A program made the translations under genes and the position numbers. The notes beneath the pieces are model-generated. The model ran no database searches and was not told where the DNA came from. It saw only the letters and a program-made list of their open reading frames with translations. Positions 34,301-48,100 of a stretch of 64,000 bases of DNA are shown here, piece by piece. Each line of letters starts with the position of its first letter. The first letter of the stretch is position 1. The stretch comes from Hemerocallis citrina (taxonomy: Eukaryota > Streptophyta > Magnoliopsida > Asparagales > Asphodelaceae). The stretch covers positions 179,969,166 to 180,033,165 of the forward strand of contig CM030362.1 of NCBI GenBank assembly GCA_017893485.1, given 5' to 3'.

Positions 34301-37300
34301 TTATAACTAGTCACTGTATAACATAAAAGTGGTGCAACCATGCAAGCTATAACCCTATAGTAAGTGATCTATTGAAAAATCAGCACCGACTTATCAACTC
34401 TAGAGAGCTGTGGGATCTCAAATACCCTACGACACCAAAAGTAAACCAATCCACAAGCACATGAGAACTCAAACACCACACAAGAGATATAAGAGAAAGA
34501 TGATACTTTATTGATAATGAAGAAGATTACAACTCGCACAACTCCAAGATCTCACTAGAACTATAGATCTTAATCTCCCTCAAGACTCTCAAGAAAGAGT
34601 CTCAAGAAACTAGTACTCTCTCTTGAATCTATCTATTTGTGTTAGCCCTAGAAAATACACAGCATCTATCTATTTGTGTGGCCCTAGAAAATACACAGCA
34701 GTACATATATATAGGACAAACGGATCCCCAAAATACCCGCAGAAAAAGACCCAATCTCATCCAGAGAACAATTTTGGTCGACCGTCCCAATGGACAGTCA
34801 ATTCTCATTCCTATGTTGATGTTGTTCTTCCCCGTTTCAGGCCGCACTAGACTGTCCTGTTTGATGTAGATTTCGTCTTCTCTTCTTCACTCATATACAA
34901 GCCACATCTCAACAATCTCCATCTTCGATCAACTGAAGAACAGGGAAAAAAAAACTACACCTTGGAATGTATTCAACAGCTCTACCTGCACTTCCATGAT
35001 CCTCTATACTCAATCCTCTTTTCCTCCTTATATTAGCCTCAATTTGTCGAGACCGCCTTCTCTTCTCATTTCTGAATGAGAACCTTGATGAACTTCAGTC
35101 CCACCCAGAACTTTCGTAACTGGAAACCACCTGATCACATCATCAACTGAATTTCCCTTTATGTCGAATACCGTCATCACGAAGATTTTATTGATCTACT
35201 CCCGACCTATGTGCAACCATGTGCAAAACACGAAAATGGCCTGCTCCTTGAACCCACTCACACAGACCAAATAATCCAATCATAAATATGAGCTACCACA
35301 AGCCAGCTCGACAACACCATTGCAAGAATAAGTATTCTCAGAACCTTTGCATATGATACCCAAAGTACCTTTCAATGTTCATCGTCTGAATTTGGACACC
35401 ACCTAGAGGGTAAACTGAAACGACGAGTAATAGGAAAACTTACTGAAGTCATTTCCTCATGGGAGATTTGATGTTTCAGCTAACTTGTCTCGAAAACTCT
35501 CCATCCCATGCCTTTCTTCAACTCTACATGTAGACTCCATCTCCACCAGACTAATAAATCCTGAGTATGATCCACTATGAGAGGTGAAGTCTTACCATAG
35601 TCCTACCCTTCGCAAAATTCATGCACCTTATACTCCTCAAACTCCTTTTTACATGCTTACGACAGCCTCCTCCAACACTAACCCTTTCTAAAGAACTCCT
35701 AACCCCCAGCCTCCATGATTAAGGCAACTGAAACTTGCTCTTCTGACTTGCAACTTGTTGGTTCTTCGTGGCCCTTTTCCTATGTACCTACGACTATTGT
35801 GTAAGACTGCACCTTGGGCAGATCACCACGCCATCTATCTTTGCTTTTCAACTACCTGAATTTTTTCCTATATCGATCAGCAAATCCTGAGAACCACAAA
35901 CATCTGTATGACTTTCAAGAGCCCCCATTATTAGCCATGGTGTCTTTTCTAACTCACGTGCATTTCTGAACATCAATTCCTAATGAAAGGCTACATCCGA
36001 GCTAACAATCACTTTCTCCAACTCCGGAGCCCACAATCTGTAAACTTTGATATCCTTATGAAACCTAATGAAATAGTATCTCCTTGACTTTGTATGATGT
36101 CTAGAAAATCTCAAAGTGTCCACCTACGTATAGACACGACATTCAAATACTCTTAGTGAACCATAATTAACAAGCTTTCTCGTAAATACCTCTTTTAGGA
36201 GGTTGAGGTCACTATTTGCCGATAGTTAACGAATGATCAAGTAGAATACATAATTCACTTCTTCAGTCCAGAAACCCTCTGAAAACCTCAATTGTATGAT
36301 CATAACTCTAGTATTCAGTAAAAGTGTCATACTCATGCTATTTGCTACCTTAACTCTTTAAGTTGCCATGTTTGCAAAAAATGTCGATATATCCCTTTCT
36401 CCTTGCAAAACATCTTGAATTCCAATAAAGTCAAATCATACCCATCCTTTGTCCTCAAAACTTTTATCCCCAGGTTGACTATCTCTTAACTAATGTCTTA
36501 AGCTCCATGAACCTTTCAAGCAACTATAACTCATGTTCGAGAAAATAGACTTATTTCTTCCTTGAGAAGTCATCAACAAAAGTAACGAAGTGAGCAGCTC
36601 CTCCGTTAGACTTAATCTACATAGGCTGATATATGTCTACATGGATGCAATTCGCTATCCCTCAATCATCTGTATACCTGTCACAAAACTGACTATCCGG
36701 TAACCGCCCTCTGGACAATGCTTGCAGGGATCCAATTTGCATGCCTCCAAACCTGCTAGTAGCCTCCATTGCAACCTTACTAATGTGACCTAGACGCATA
36801 TGCCAAAGGAGTGAGGACTCCCTAGCTTGTTTCTCTACCTCATCGATTGAAGAACCACCAGCCACAGTTCTTCCAATCATCATGTACAAGTTCCCTAGTT
36901 TATGTCCTTTCATACGCATTATAAAACCCTTGGTAATATTGAGAACACCCCTTTCAGTTGTAAACTTGTACTCTACCATATCAAGCTCTCCTAGAGAAAT
37001 GAGATTCAACTTCAAGACCGGGACAAATCTCACATCCCCAATGTCTAAATCGACCGTCTGTCAGACATTCTTACCTGCACACCACCAATCTCAATAGCCT
37101 TAGGTACAACACCCTAACCCATCCAGATTGTCTCACCATCCATAGCTTTTTAGGTACTAAACAAACTCCTATTGGGGCACATATGAACGAACACCCCGAA
37201 TTAAATATCCATCCTCTAAGAAGTCATGCTTACCATTGACTGTGACCAGCACATCAAAATGATCTTCCTCTAAAACCGACTATGCAGTTACATGTCCGCC

Positions 37301-40300
37301 AGCAAGTTCCCACTTGGCTTATCATGTTTCCTATTTACACTTTCCTACTCTCACCATCTTTCCACTCCTTATATTTCCAACAATCCCTTTTGAAGTACCC
37401 ATGTTTACCACAAAAGTACCCTTCGGATCAATGTCATCACTGGTTCTGGACTTAGATCTCCCTTTGTATGCTCCACGTCTCCTCGATCTCCCCCAACTGC
37501 CACTTGCAACTAATCCTGACACCTCTTCAATGGAATCTGATTTCTCATGATCTCATTCTTTTGCAATGTCATCATGACCTCCAACTCAAGAGTATCCTTC
37601 TCATATAAGCTGGTTGTCATAAAACGATCATAACTACGTGGGAAAGAGATAAGCAATAACAGAGCCTTGTCCTCCTCATGTTTTACTTCTAGGGCCAACA
37701 AATCTAACAGTCTTACTAAAACTGTCCAAGTGCAAAGAATCAGAGTACCTTCCTTCATCTGCAGACCATACATTTGCCTCTTAAGCAAGGTTCCAAACAA
37801 CGGAAACGATATCGAAATGGTCAGGCACCGTTGGATATTTTTTCTGTTTAAATGGGGTTTAAACGGAAAAAACGCTTTCCTATTTTTAAACGTAAAAAAT
37901 ATTTAAAAATATCAAAATTCCAAAAATAATGAAAAAAATATTTGAAATGTCAAATATTAAAGATTTCATTATGTGAGAATGACATATAACATGCACAAAT
38001 AAATTATACTTGATAGTTTATAAGTTTATTTTTAAAAAATTAAGGAAACATGCAAAGTGCACCTTTTGGTGACATTTGACAGTGATGATGTTTGAAGTTA
38101 TCTCCTCGCTCAATTTTGGATAGCTAAATAAAAGAAAAAACAGTTACTAAACAGCCCGTTTTAATTCGTGACCCGTTTTGTGCCCCTTTTTTGCATGTTT
38201 TGATGATAAAATGAACGAAAACGATTTTACATCCATTTAGGCCCTAAACGAAACGTTCTACCTATTTTCCGTTTAAATGCATTTTTTTTTGTTTTTTAGA
38301 ACCTTTCTCTTAAGATACAACTTGTTTGGAAGACTCTTCATCATATACATCGCAATCAAGCTTCAACCATAACCGCATCGCAATCAAGCTTCAACCATAA
38401 CCGCATCGCATCGCATCGCATCGCAACCATAACCATAATATTATACATAACCACATCCGATAAGCTAAGTTCTATCCTACCCGCCGCCTTGGCATCCATC
38501 TCCTCACAATCTTCTTCCAACATACATGTCGACTTGTGAGTGTTTCCCTTTAAGGCCTTGAGCAAGCCTTCCTTCGCCATCAAAGGCTTAACAATAGAAG
38601 GAAATGGTTCCTCCCATCAAACTTCTCCCCCTCAATTTTGGTGCTTGTCCCCTTCAATTTCATACTAAACCTTGTTCTAGACTGAAGGCTCTGATACCAA
38701 TTGTAGAGAGTTGTGGGATCTCAAATACCCTACAACACCAAAAGTAAATTAATACAAAAGCACACAAGAACTCAACACCAAACAAGAAATATAAGGGTAG
38801 GAGATACTTTATTCACGATGAAAAAGATTTTCACTCTCATAAATTTGAGATATCACCAAAATTTTCTCTTAAATCTATATGTTTGTGTTAACCTTAGAAA
38901 ATACACAGCAATATATATGAAAATAGATACAAACGGATCCCAAAAATACCCACAGAGAAAGCTCAAACCCGTAATTTTGTGCCCAAGCAATCAAATGCCC
39001 CAAAGGGGCAGTCGACTGTCTCACACAGAGAACAAATTTGGTTGGCCATCCCAATGGACAGTTGATTGTCCTTCCTGTGATGTTAATATTCTTCTCTATT
39101 TCAGCCAACATTCGACTGTCTTGCTTGCATACTTGAATACAGACCACATCTCAACATCAACTTCCAGATAAATCTAGTTTTGAAAGCATAAGTCGGTTTA
39201 CTTATAGAGTAGGTTATAATAAACTACAAAATTCTAGTTTACTCCAAAGTCTGGTTAGTTAACCAACTTACTAACCTATATAGACAGATGCACCCTATAC
39301 ATCTGTATCAAGCAAAAAATCACAACCAATAAAGCTAGGAAGTATTAAGGACACGAGAGTATAGTAGAAAACTGTGTGTGAATGAGTGGATGTGAGAGTG
39401 AAAAAGTGAGTACTTTTGAGTTGTATTAAAGTAATATTTGAGTGCATTTTGTGGTAATATAGTAGACAGCAATAGATAAAAAGATTATTTTGCATGTGTA
39501 TTTGTTCCATTACATAATTACTATTAGAGATTCTCCAATTCAACAAGAGCAGGCGGTCCATGACAATTGGACAATTAAATACCGATTATATTTGTTTTCT
39601 ACCTCCCAATTTATATCAATCAGTAACGAAGCAGTGTTTGGTCCGAAGATGATAAAGTATACCACAACTTGGAGCTCGTTGGAGAGCCTATAATGGAAGG
39701 AAAGAAGTTGGAATCAATCTACATGATGTCAGCAAAATGTGTTTGATGTGCATTTAGTTTCAAATTGGAGTTGGCTCAATCGACCTACTTCTAGAGTTGG
39801 TGGACGGAACCAATGATACCCAAAACCGAAGCTGCTCTTTGGATGCCTATCGGTTGACCCACTTTTGGAGTGGGCGACATAGTTGATGGTTTTCAAATTA
39901 GAAATCATTTGCGTTTTGATATACTAACTAAAATTCACATCCTAAAGGACAGAGGTTGGTTTGAGGGTTATAAATATAGATGTCAAGGCTTCTCTAAGGT
40001 CAGTAAAAAGAGTAAGATTGCTTGAGATTACTTGGGTTTGATTGAGGGACCATCCATAAACAAGGAAACCACTTTGTGTCCTTATAGGGAGAGATAGATG
40101 GGTCTTGGCTTCAGAGAACTATTATTCTCCATGTCGAGGGGACTATTTTCCTCCATTTAAGTATTCTTCACCTTGATATACTGGATTTTCTCTTGGTTAC
40201 CTTCCCCATATTAGATCTATTTATTTTGTTGTTTTCTCTAAAATGATTGTTGTTAGAGAAATCCTAGCCACTAGTTCGTCTCTGCTTGTTCTGTTTCACA

Positions 40301-42046
40301 CCAAAGGAGTCGCCTCCATTAGTCTCCAATTAGTTTGAACAATTTTCCAACAGAAAGGGCATGTGCAGATAACGCAAAAACTAACGAGATAGTTAACAAG
40401 TAGCATGTTGAACTTTACCACGTGTGATGTCACTAACTCAAGGAGATGATGGAGGTGATCCATGCTCAAGAGCTTATTGCAGTTGGAGATTCGTGGAGAC
40501 ACGGGTATATTCAGGTTCCTATTACGATAAGGTGTACCAACTTCCATAGCAGGAGTGCAAGTTCAGGACCAAGAAACCACTTAAGCTCGTCCATTCAGAT
40601 GTGTTCGGTTGGGTGAAGCATAGTATTACCTAGTTTGTGGTACGGGTACAGGGACACAATACGCTACTTTGGGGTACATAATATAGAGGGGGTACGGTTA
40701 GATGGATCGCTGATTTGGGTCGTGGTACATTATAGTTTGCTAATATGGGTAGGCTGAATTCAATTAAAACAATATATGAATCAACTAATTCTTCTAATGC
40801 GATCAAACTGGACCTGGATGCTACATAAGTTATAACAAGGGCTGGAACAGTTGGATGAGTTTTGTTCAGTTACTATACCTATCAGGACCCGACTCGTAAC
40901 TTATTTTCCCTCATCTCTAACCTCATGTCACTCTAAGAAGTTAGAGCCTATTTTGTTACTTCTCACAAAGAACAAAAAAAGTGTTATGAAACAAGCAACA
41001 AGAGGATTAGAAAACTGATCCAAGAAAGAAAAGATTCATCTTGTAGGTAATTATTTTAATTTTTCTTGAAATTTTATATTCGAATAATTTCTTTCAATTT
41101 GTCCACCTTCTATCATTTTCTTTCACCTTCTTTTTCTATATCTTTACATTCACTATGTTCAACAATATCATCTTTTTCAAGACTTATATTCTCACTCTCT
41201 TTGGTGTTTTTTTTTCAAAAGCTTTTTCCTCACTCTCTTCAACATTGTCTTCTTGGAGTTCTTCATCTTTTTCCTCACTCTCTTCAAACATATTGAAGAA
41301 AAATCCTAAATAATATTTGAAATGTGATAGAAACATACTATTATGATTTATGACTAGTTGCTAAGACCCCGAGCTTCTATCAAACTTACCTAGGGATCTT
41401 CAGCTTTTCAACTAGCTTCCACATTTTTGAATGCATTGTCCTTCGGAGGATCATTAGTGACAATTTTCTTTTTCTTTCTTAAACTCTATGGAGATTTTCC
41501 ATTAGGGGTCTTCATTAGTTGCGACCTACATACATCCTTGAAGATAGCATGTGTCTAGATGCTCCACTTGCGGTAGTTTGAGAGATTCAATTTTTACAAC
41601 TCTCTTAATAACTCAGCAGGATCTCCATTGCTTTTGATCAACTTGGCTCTCTTGGTTTTTGATCGACTTAGCTCAAAGATGGCCTAGCTCTGATACAACT
41701 TTGTTCGAAGAGGAGGAGATATATTTGTAATAGGCTTTGAAGCACGGAGGCTGTCATCCCCATATCATGTACGTATCCGATACTCGTGTCCCTATATCCT
41801 GTACATCTCCGTATCCTGCAATTTTTTATTATCCAACTATTTGATACGGCTGAAACTTGTCCCACTATTTGATTTGTCTGCTTATGTTATATTGCTTATG
41901 CACTTGCTTTGTTTACTTATGTTATTTTTTATGCTTATGAACAATTATTGTAGCCTTTATAGATTATCTTATTTATGTTTAATGAAAGATATTTACCATT
42001 TCCTTATTAACAAGAGATATTATTTAGTTATGTGTAATGATTCATA

Positions 42047-42107
<61 letters not shown>

Positions 42108-45100
42108 TTGTATCCCTGCCGTATCTCGTATCCTACTTTTTTGAAAATTGTCGTACCGTACTCGTGTCCCTGTACGCATTGTCGTATCTGTATCGGTGCT
42201 TCATAGGTAATAGGAGATGACAATTTAGGTGGAAAATATAAACTTTAGATTATCATTCTTATCATATCATGTAAAATTGTCATTTCTATCTCTTATCTTT
42301 TGAACTACAACTTAGATACATATATATAGTGCTTGATGTACAATGACTCTTTACTTCACATGCATACGATGATTTTATAGGATTAAAAAAAGACTCTCGA
42401 CTCTTGACCAAGACTAACCATGAATTCAAACATGACTTATGCAATTGATTATGACTTGAATATTTGAATTCTAAATTATATTTTCAACACATAATACCAA
42501 GGACCCCAGACAAAAGTATGATAATGTGGTAGGTGTGCAAGAAATATGGATGCAACCGAGTAAGATTGAAAAGCAAGCAGAAAATGTTTCAAGGAACTCT
42601 GCTCCACAAAGCTCAGAGAACTTAAGAAGCAACTCAGCATGACTACAAGAAAAGTCGGTAATAAGGAAGTGTTGAAATCAGCAGCAACTTATCAACTTTA
42701 GTTAAATCTAGTTTAGAAAGTATGAGTCAGTTTACTTACCGACTAGCTTTGCAAAAACTAGATAATTCTAGCTTAGTCTCCAAAGTCGGTTTGCTAACCA
42801 ACTTACTAGCCTACATTAAGAGATGCACCTCATCCATTTGTATTAAGCCAAAAACAAAAACCAGTGAGAGGCCAGGAAGAAGGGCTAGTACACAGTGTGT
42901 GAATGAGTGGCTGAGCATGTGAAAAAGTGAGTGCTTTTGAGTTGTAATAAAATAATGTTTTGTTGAGATGTGACTTTGCATACAACCAGGAAATGACAGT
43001 TCATTGTCTTTCCTTGCACCCTTTTTGACAACCCTTTTTGACAACAATAGACTTTTTGATGAGGACATTGTTTCAAGACGATTCGGGCGTTTCTATCAGC
43101 GCAGGCATCGTCTAGGACAGCTGCTTATTTAGTTTAGAATTTTACTTCAGTACCATATTTGTTTTTGGCAATTATAGCCATATGTAATCTTTTTTTGTAT
43201 TTTTTAGATTTTGAGAATATTTTGAGATTTGTATCTTGATTTGTTTTGAGCTTATATATAGACCCTGAGATTAATGAGATAGATATGTCATTATTGATTA
43301 AAAAAATTATTATGTTGAGTTTTGCTCTTCATCGTCTCCTTTGTGTGATACAAGTGAGATCCAATTATTAGGGTTGGTGATAAATCCTAATATAATTTTA
43401 GGGTTTGTGATAAACTCTAAAATCTACCCCAAATTAAAGATCCCCCAAATTAAACCAACCCAAACCCTAATCCCCCTTCTCTCTCCATCGTCTTCTTCCT
43501 CCTACCCCAACCCCGACCGAAACCATAGCTTACCCTACTTCGCGACCTCGTCACCACAACCCTCTGCCCTTCCAGAATCCTGTTGCCATTACACCCGACC
43601 CCTCCTCCCATCCTCGTCTCCCTCACCCGACCTACATCCTGCTTCGAACCCATCGCCTTCCACCCTCAGCCTCTCGTCCCTTCCGCAGCGCCCCGCCCTG
43701 CGCTCTTGTCGCGCCACCGGCATCGCAACGCCTCAGCGACGCCAGCCAGTTGCGCCGCCCCTGGCCCCACCCCCTGCCGCCTTCAGTCCCGACTGTGGCA
43801 GTGCCAGCCGTCGCCAGATCCAACGGCCAGTCCTTCCAACAGTGGCTTCACCTTCGATTGTCGCAATTGTTCTTCGAACTCTCAATATACTCTTTCTACT
43901 TTTAAATATTTGTGTTCTACTGCTCTATTATCTATTATATTATCTGATTTGCCTGTCGTTCACAAAAATAATTGAGATCGAGTGTTCCACATGCTTGATT
44001 AGAGTACGAATCAATATTGAATCTTTTACTTGCTTAGAACACTTAGGAATTTAATTATAGATTGTTATAATTGAATTATTAATTGGGATTGTTAAACGTG
44101 ATTCAGTTCTTGAAAATCCATCAAACCAATTAACTGTTTAAAATTTCTAACTTTAATCCGCACTACGTGTTGGTAAAATTAATCCATTAAGAATCTTGAA
44201 AATTTCTATTTAAGGTTAGTTTTACATTATTTTGGTATCAGAGCAAAGGTTCTTAAAACCCTCGTTCTTGCATCATTTAGGCATCAATTTTTGCATTCAT
44301 TTAGGATTGTGTAGTCTTTTATTTTCTTTTTTTTATTTTAGATCATTTCAAATTTATTAATCAAAAAAAAAAAAAAAAAAAAAACCCGACCCCTAGTTCT
44401 TCCCTTTTGGTGAATGCGTCTTCGCAGCACCATCACAGATCCTGACGAGCCTTTCTTATCCCTCCCAAATCACCCTATTAGAAACCTAGACCTTACCGAC
44501 CTGAAATGGACAACTCTGATATTTTCGCTACCCTAGCTGCCATTCAAGCAACTCTTGCCAATATCAATCAGAGCCTTGAGAAAGTGGAATTAAATCAAAC
44601 TGTTGCCCCTGAGCTTCATGCTAATCGTCAGATCCCTCAAGGGAATGTTCGTGATGATCGACGTCAAGAACATGACCCTGACAAACAATATAAAAGGAAC
44701 GTTAAGGCTGACGTTCCCCATCTTGAAGACTACATGGAATCCCAAGCTTATCTCGATTGGATCCATGCCATAGACCACTATTATGTGTGGTTTGACATGA
44801 GCGAAGTCCTGAAGATTAAATTTGCCACAATGAAATTGACGGGTAAAGCTCAACAACATTGGACCAATCTTGAACATGTCCGTAGAGGCCAAGGCTTGGC
44901 ACCCATAGCCACTTGGGAAGCCATGAAAAAGAAACTCACTGAGAGATATATATCGTTATCGTTCCACACCCGATTGCTAGATTCGTGGAACCAACTTTAT
45001 CAAGAAAATTGTTGCCGCTGAATTCGGGTGTGGGGGCAATATATGAGATTTGTAGGTTCGGGAGGAGCTCACAAAGATCGACCCCTTCTTCTTCCTTACA

Positions 45101-48100
45101 ATCTGGTTAGCTCCTTGGTGCTCCTTTGCGACCTGCACAAACGTTCGAGACACCGGGATGAATCCCGGCGACGAACCCTCCGACGATCAAGTCAATACAC
45201 AGAAAAAGAGAAGGAAAAGAGCTCAAGTGTGTAAAGTGTGATCACCCTTCACTGTAGAATGTCAGTGGGGTTTTATAGCCGCGATGGGGGTCCTTTTTAG
45301 GATGAGTGGATCCCTATTTTCCGGTGCGGGAGGATAAGGGTGGTTGTAACCACCTCCTCCAAATCAGGGGGAGCCAGGATTTCCTCCAATCTTGTTGAAC
45401 TGGCCCCTAACAGGTTGAGACCCGTTCTCAACTGGTCAGATTCGTTAACGGGTTAGCAGGTCCAGGAGGAGGGACCCGGTTCCCAATTCGGACCCGTCTA
45501 TTGGCGAGATTACCATTTTGCCCCTAGGACTTTGTGATTCGTGCCCGTTTTGAATGGTTCCGATTTAACCCCATTTTTAACCATGTCAGAAGTAAATCCA
45601 CACAAGAATATGTTGATAAATTTGATGACTTTCTTATTCGGTGCAATGCTTTAGGTAAAGAGAGTGAAGAACAAACTCTCTCTAGGTTCAGAGCTGGACT
45701 ACGAGCCGACCTTAGGAACGAGCTAATTCATAGAAATGTGGATTCACTAGCAGCAGCTTATGCCCTAGTCCTCGATATGGATTTCCTGAAAGCTAGTTCC
45801 CATTATAGATCCAGCAGTTCGAGAGATCATTCCCCTAGAATGACCCTTCCTGATCCCTCTAAACTTGAGCACTCTTCTCCTCAATACCCCCAACAAGTCT
45901 TACCCTAGCAAGCCTACATCAAATTCATATCCACTTAGAAATGACGACACGGGTAAGAACACTGAAAGCGACTATTCTAAGATTGATCCTCTCACTAAGT
46001 GCTATAAATGTAAGGGATATGGCCATGTTGCTCGCAACTGTCCCAGCCCAAGTAGGATCAATATAGTAAAGGGTACCGCAGTCATCACTGATGAGCCCGA
46101 TAATGAGTTTACCTATGAACCTAATGTAAGTGACAACTTTGATGAAAAAAGGGATGACCGGTCTCTCAATTGTATTCAGTCTGTTCAGTCATCCCCATTG
46201 AGTGTACCTGAGTCACCCATCATTTCCCAAGTCACTTGGCAACCCATAGATTTTACCCTTATGTTAGAACATCAAAGAGTCACAGAGTCTGCATCCACAT
46301 TTGCATTCTGCATCCATGATTTGCATAGAAAAATTTTCAAGAAAATTAATGAGAATAATTTTAACTATAAGTTAATAGCAGATACTAGAAGAAAATTTAT
46401 AACTTTTGATATTGGTGACGAAGTGATGGTTTGGATTCGTCTAGAACGGTTTCCAGTTGGACCCGTTAAGAAGTTGACTGCACGTACTGCAGGCCCATTT
46501 AAAATTCTTCATAAATTCAATGATAATGCCTATGTCGTTGACCTTCCCGAAGGCTTTGGCATCAGTAAAACTTTCAATGTTGAGGATCTAGTACCCTATA
46601 AAGGCCCAGAATTTAACTCTAGAAATCCTCTTATAGATGAGCCTATCCTGCAGCCTAATGGTGAGACTCCCCCATTACCCCCATTTCTGGATACTACTTA
46701 CCCATCGACAAAAGAATTTGATAATATTTTAGATGAGCAGATAATCTCTACTAGAGATGGCGGTATTCATAGATATTTGGTAAGATGGAAAAACAAGCCG
46801 GAGTCGGAGAACGCTTAGATAGATCGTGGAGAGCCCCAGCGCTTGGATCCAGACCTTTTGGAGCACTATGACAGGAGGACTGGTTTTGACTCGACTGGGT
46901 CGAGTCCTCTCCCACCCGGGGAGAATGATGAGGACAACGGTTCAAGACGATTCGGGCATTTCTATCAGCGCAGACATCGTTTAGGACAGCTGCTTATTTA
47001 GTTTAGAATTTTATTTCAGTACCATATTTGTTTTTGGCAATCATAGCCATATGTAATCTTTTTTTGTATTTTTTAGATTTTGAGAATATTTTGAGATTTG
47101 TATCTTGATTTGTTTTGAGCCTATATATAGACCCTGAGATTAATAAGAAAGATATGCCATTATTGTTTAAAAAAATTATTGTGTTGAGTTTTGCTCTACA
47201 TCGTCTCCTTTGTGTGATACAAGTGAGATCCAATTATTAGGATTTGTGATAAATCCTAATACAATTTCAGGGTTTGTAATAAACTCTAAAATCTACCCCA
47301 AATTAAAAATCCCCCAAATAAAACCAACCCAAACTCTAATCCCCCTTCTCTCTCCATCGTCTTCTTCCTCCTATCCCAACCCCGACCGAAACCCTAGCTT
47401 CCCCCACTTCGCGACCTCGTCACCACAACCCCTTGCCCTTCCAGAATCTCGTCGCCATTACACCCGACCCCTCCTCCCATCATCATCTTCCTCACCCAAC
47501 CTACATCCTGCTTCGAACCCATCGCCTTCCACCCTCAGCCTCTCGTCCCTTCCGCAGCGCCCCACCCTGCACTCTTGTCGTGCCGCCAGCATCGCAACGC
47601 CTCAGCGACGCCAGCCAGCATCGCGACGCCCCTGGCCCCTCCCCCTGCTGCCTTCAGTCCCGACTGCAGCAGCGCCAGCCGTCGCCAAATCCAACGGCCA
47701 GTCCTTCCAACAGTGGCTTCTCCTTCGATTGTCGCAATTGTTCTTCGAACTCTCGGTATACTCTTTCTACTTTTAAATATTTGTGTTCTACTGCTCTATT
47801 ATCTATTATATTATCTAATTTGCCTGTCGTTCACAAAAATAATTGAGATGGAGTGTTCCACATGCTTGATTAGAGTACGAATCAATATTGAACCTTTTAC
47901 TTGCTGAGAACACTTAGGGATTTAATTATTGATTGTTATAATTGAATTATTAATTGGGATTGTTAAACGTGATTCAGTTCTTGAAAATCCATCAAACCAA
48001 TTAACTGTTTAAGATTTCTAACTTTAATCCGCACTACGTGTTGATAAAATTAATCCATTAAGAATCTTGGAAATTTCTATTTAGGGTTAGTTTTACATCA

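Larger units (their letters stand above)
34399..39156 (-). mobile_element. Ty1/copia retrotransposon, decayed, TSD TCAAC
   Basis: LTRs lie at 34,399-34,914 and 38,702-39,156 and share GTGGGATCTCAAATACCCTA and the end CACATCTCAACA. TCAAC is duplicated at 34,394-34,398 and 39,157-39,161. The minus strand has TTGGTATCAGAGCC after the 5' LTR and AAGATGGAGAT before the 3' LTR. The interior is 3.8 kb: Gag fragments at 37,800-37,510 ([20 protein letters not shown]) and the GAG-pre-integrase part at 37,033-36,662 ([31 protein letters not shown]). The remainder to 34,915 is unreadable or deleted pol sequence. A hAT interrupts it at 37,786. Confidence 0.85.
34370..39460. repeat. LTR-like unit interrupted by the copia element (partner at 42,665-42,960)
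   Basis: Flanks of the copia insertion (34,370-34,398 and 39,157-39,460) join into a unit matching 42,665-42,960 (shared words AAATCAGCA, AGTCGGTTTACTTA, CCAACTTACTA, TTTTGAGTTGTA). This is a dispersed repeat, perhaps a copia LTR. Its full limits are not resolved. Confidence 0.45.
43057..48100 (+). mobile_element. Second Gag-chromodomain non-autonomous LTR element, older, TSD CTTTT
   Basis: LTRs lie at 43,057-44,229 and 46,926-48,100, starting TGATGAGGACA; CTTTT is duplicated at 43,052-43,056 and 48,101-48,105. TTTTGGTATCAGAGC follows LTR 1 (44,230) and GGGGAGAA precedes LTR 2. A TTATATATAGACC promoter-like box lies near 43,252 and its counterpart near 47,123. The LTR pair has visibly more differences than that of the 22.8-kb copy, so it is older. 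The coding region has the same Gag to integrase C-terminus/chromodomain structure, now broken, and carries a ~575-bp LTR-like insertion. Confidence 0.9.

Noticed and set aside
40640..40760. GGTACGGGTACAGGGACAC words suggesting another hAT end
   Set aside because: No partner terminus or 8-bp duplication could be paired with it.
43341..44054. 237-aa Ser/Pro-rich ORF (and 188 aa at 47,210-47,776)
   Set aside because: These are the same part of the two LTRs of the 43,057-48,100 element; the frames differ between copies and composition is simple.
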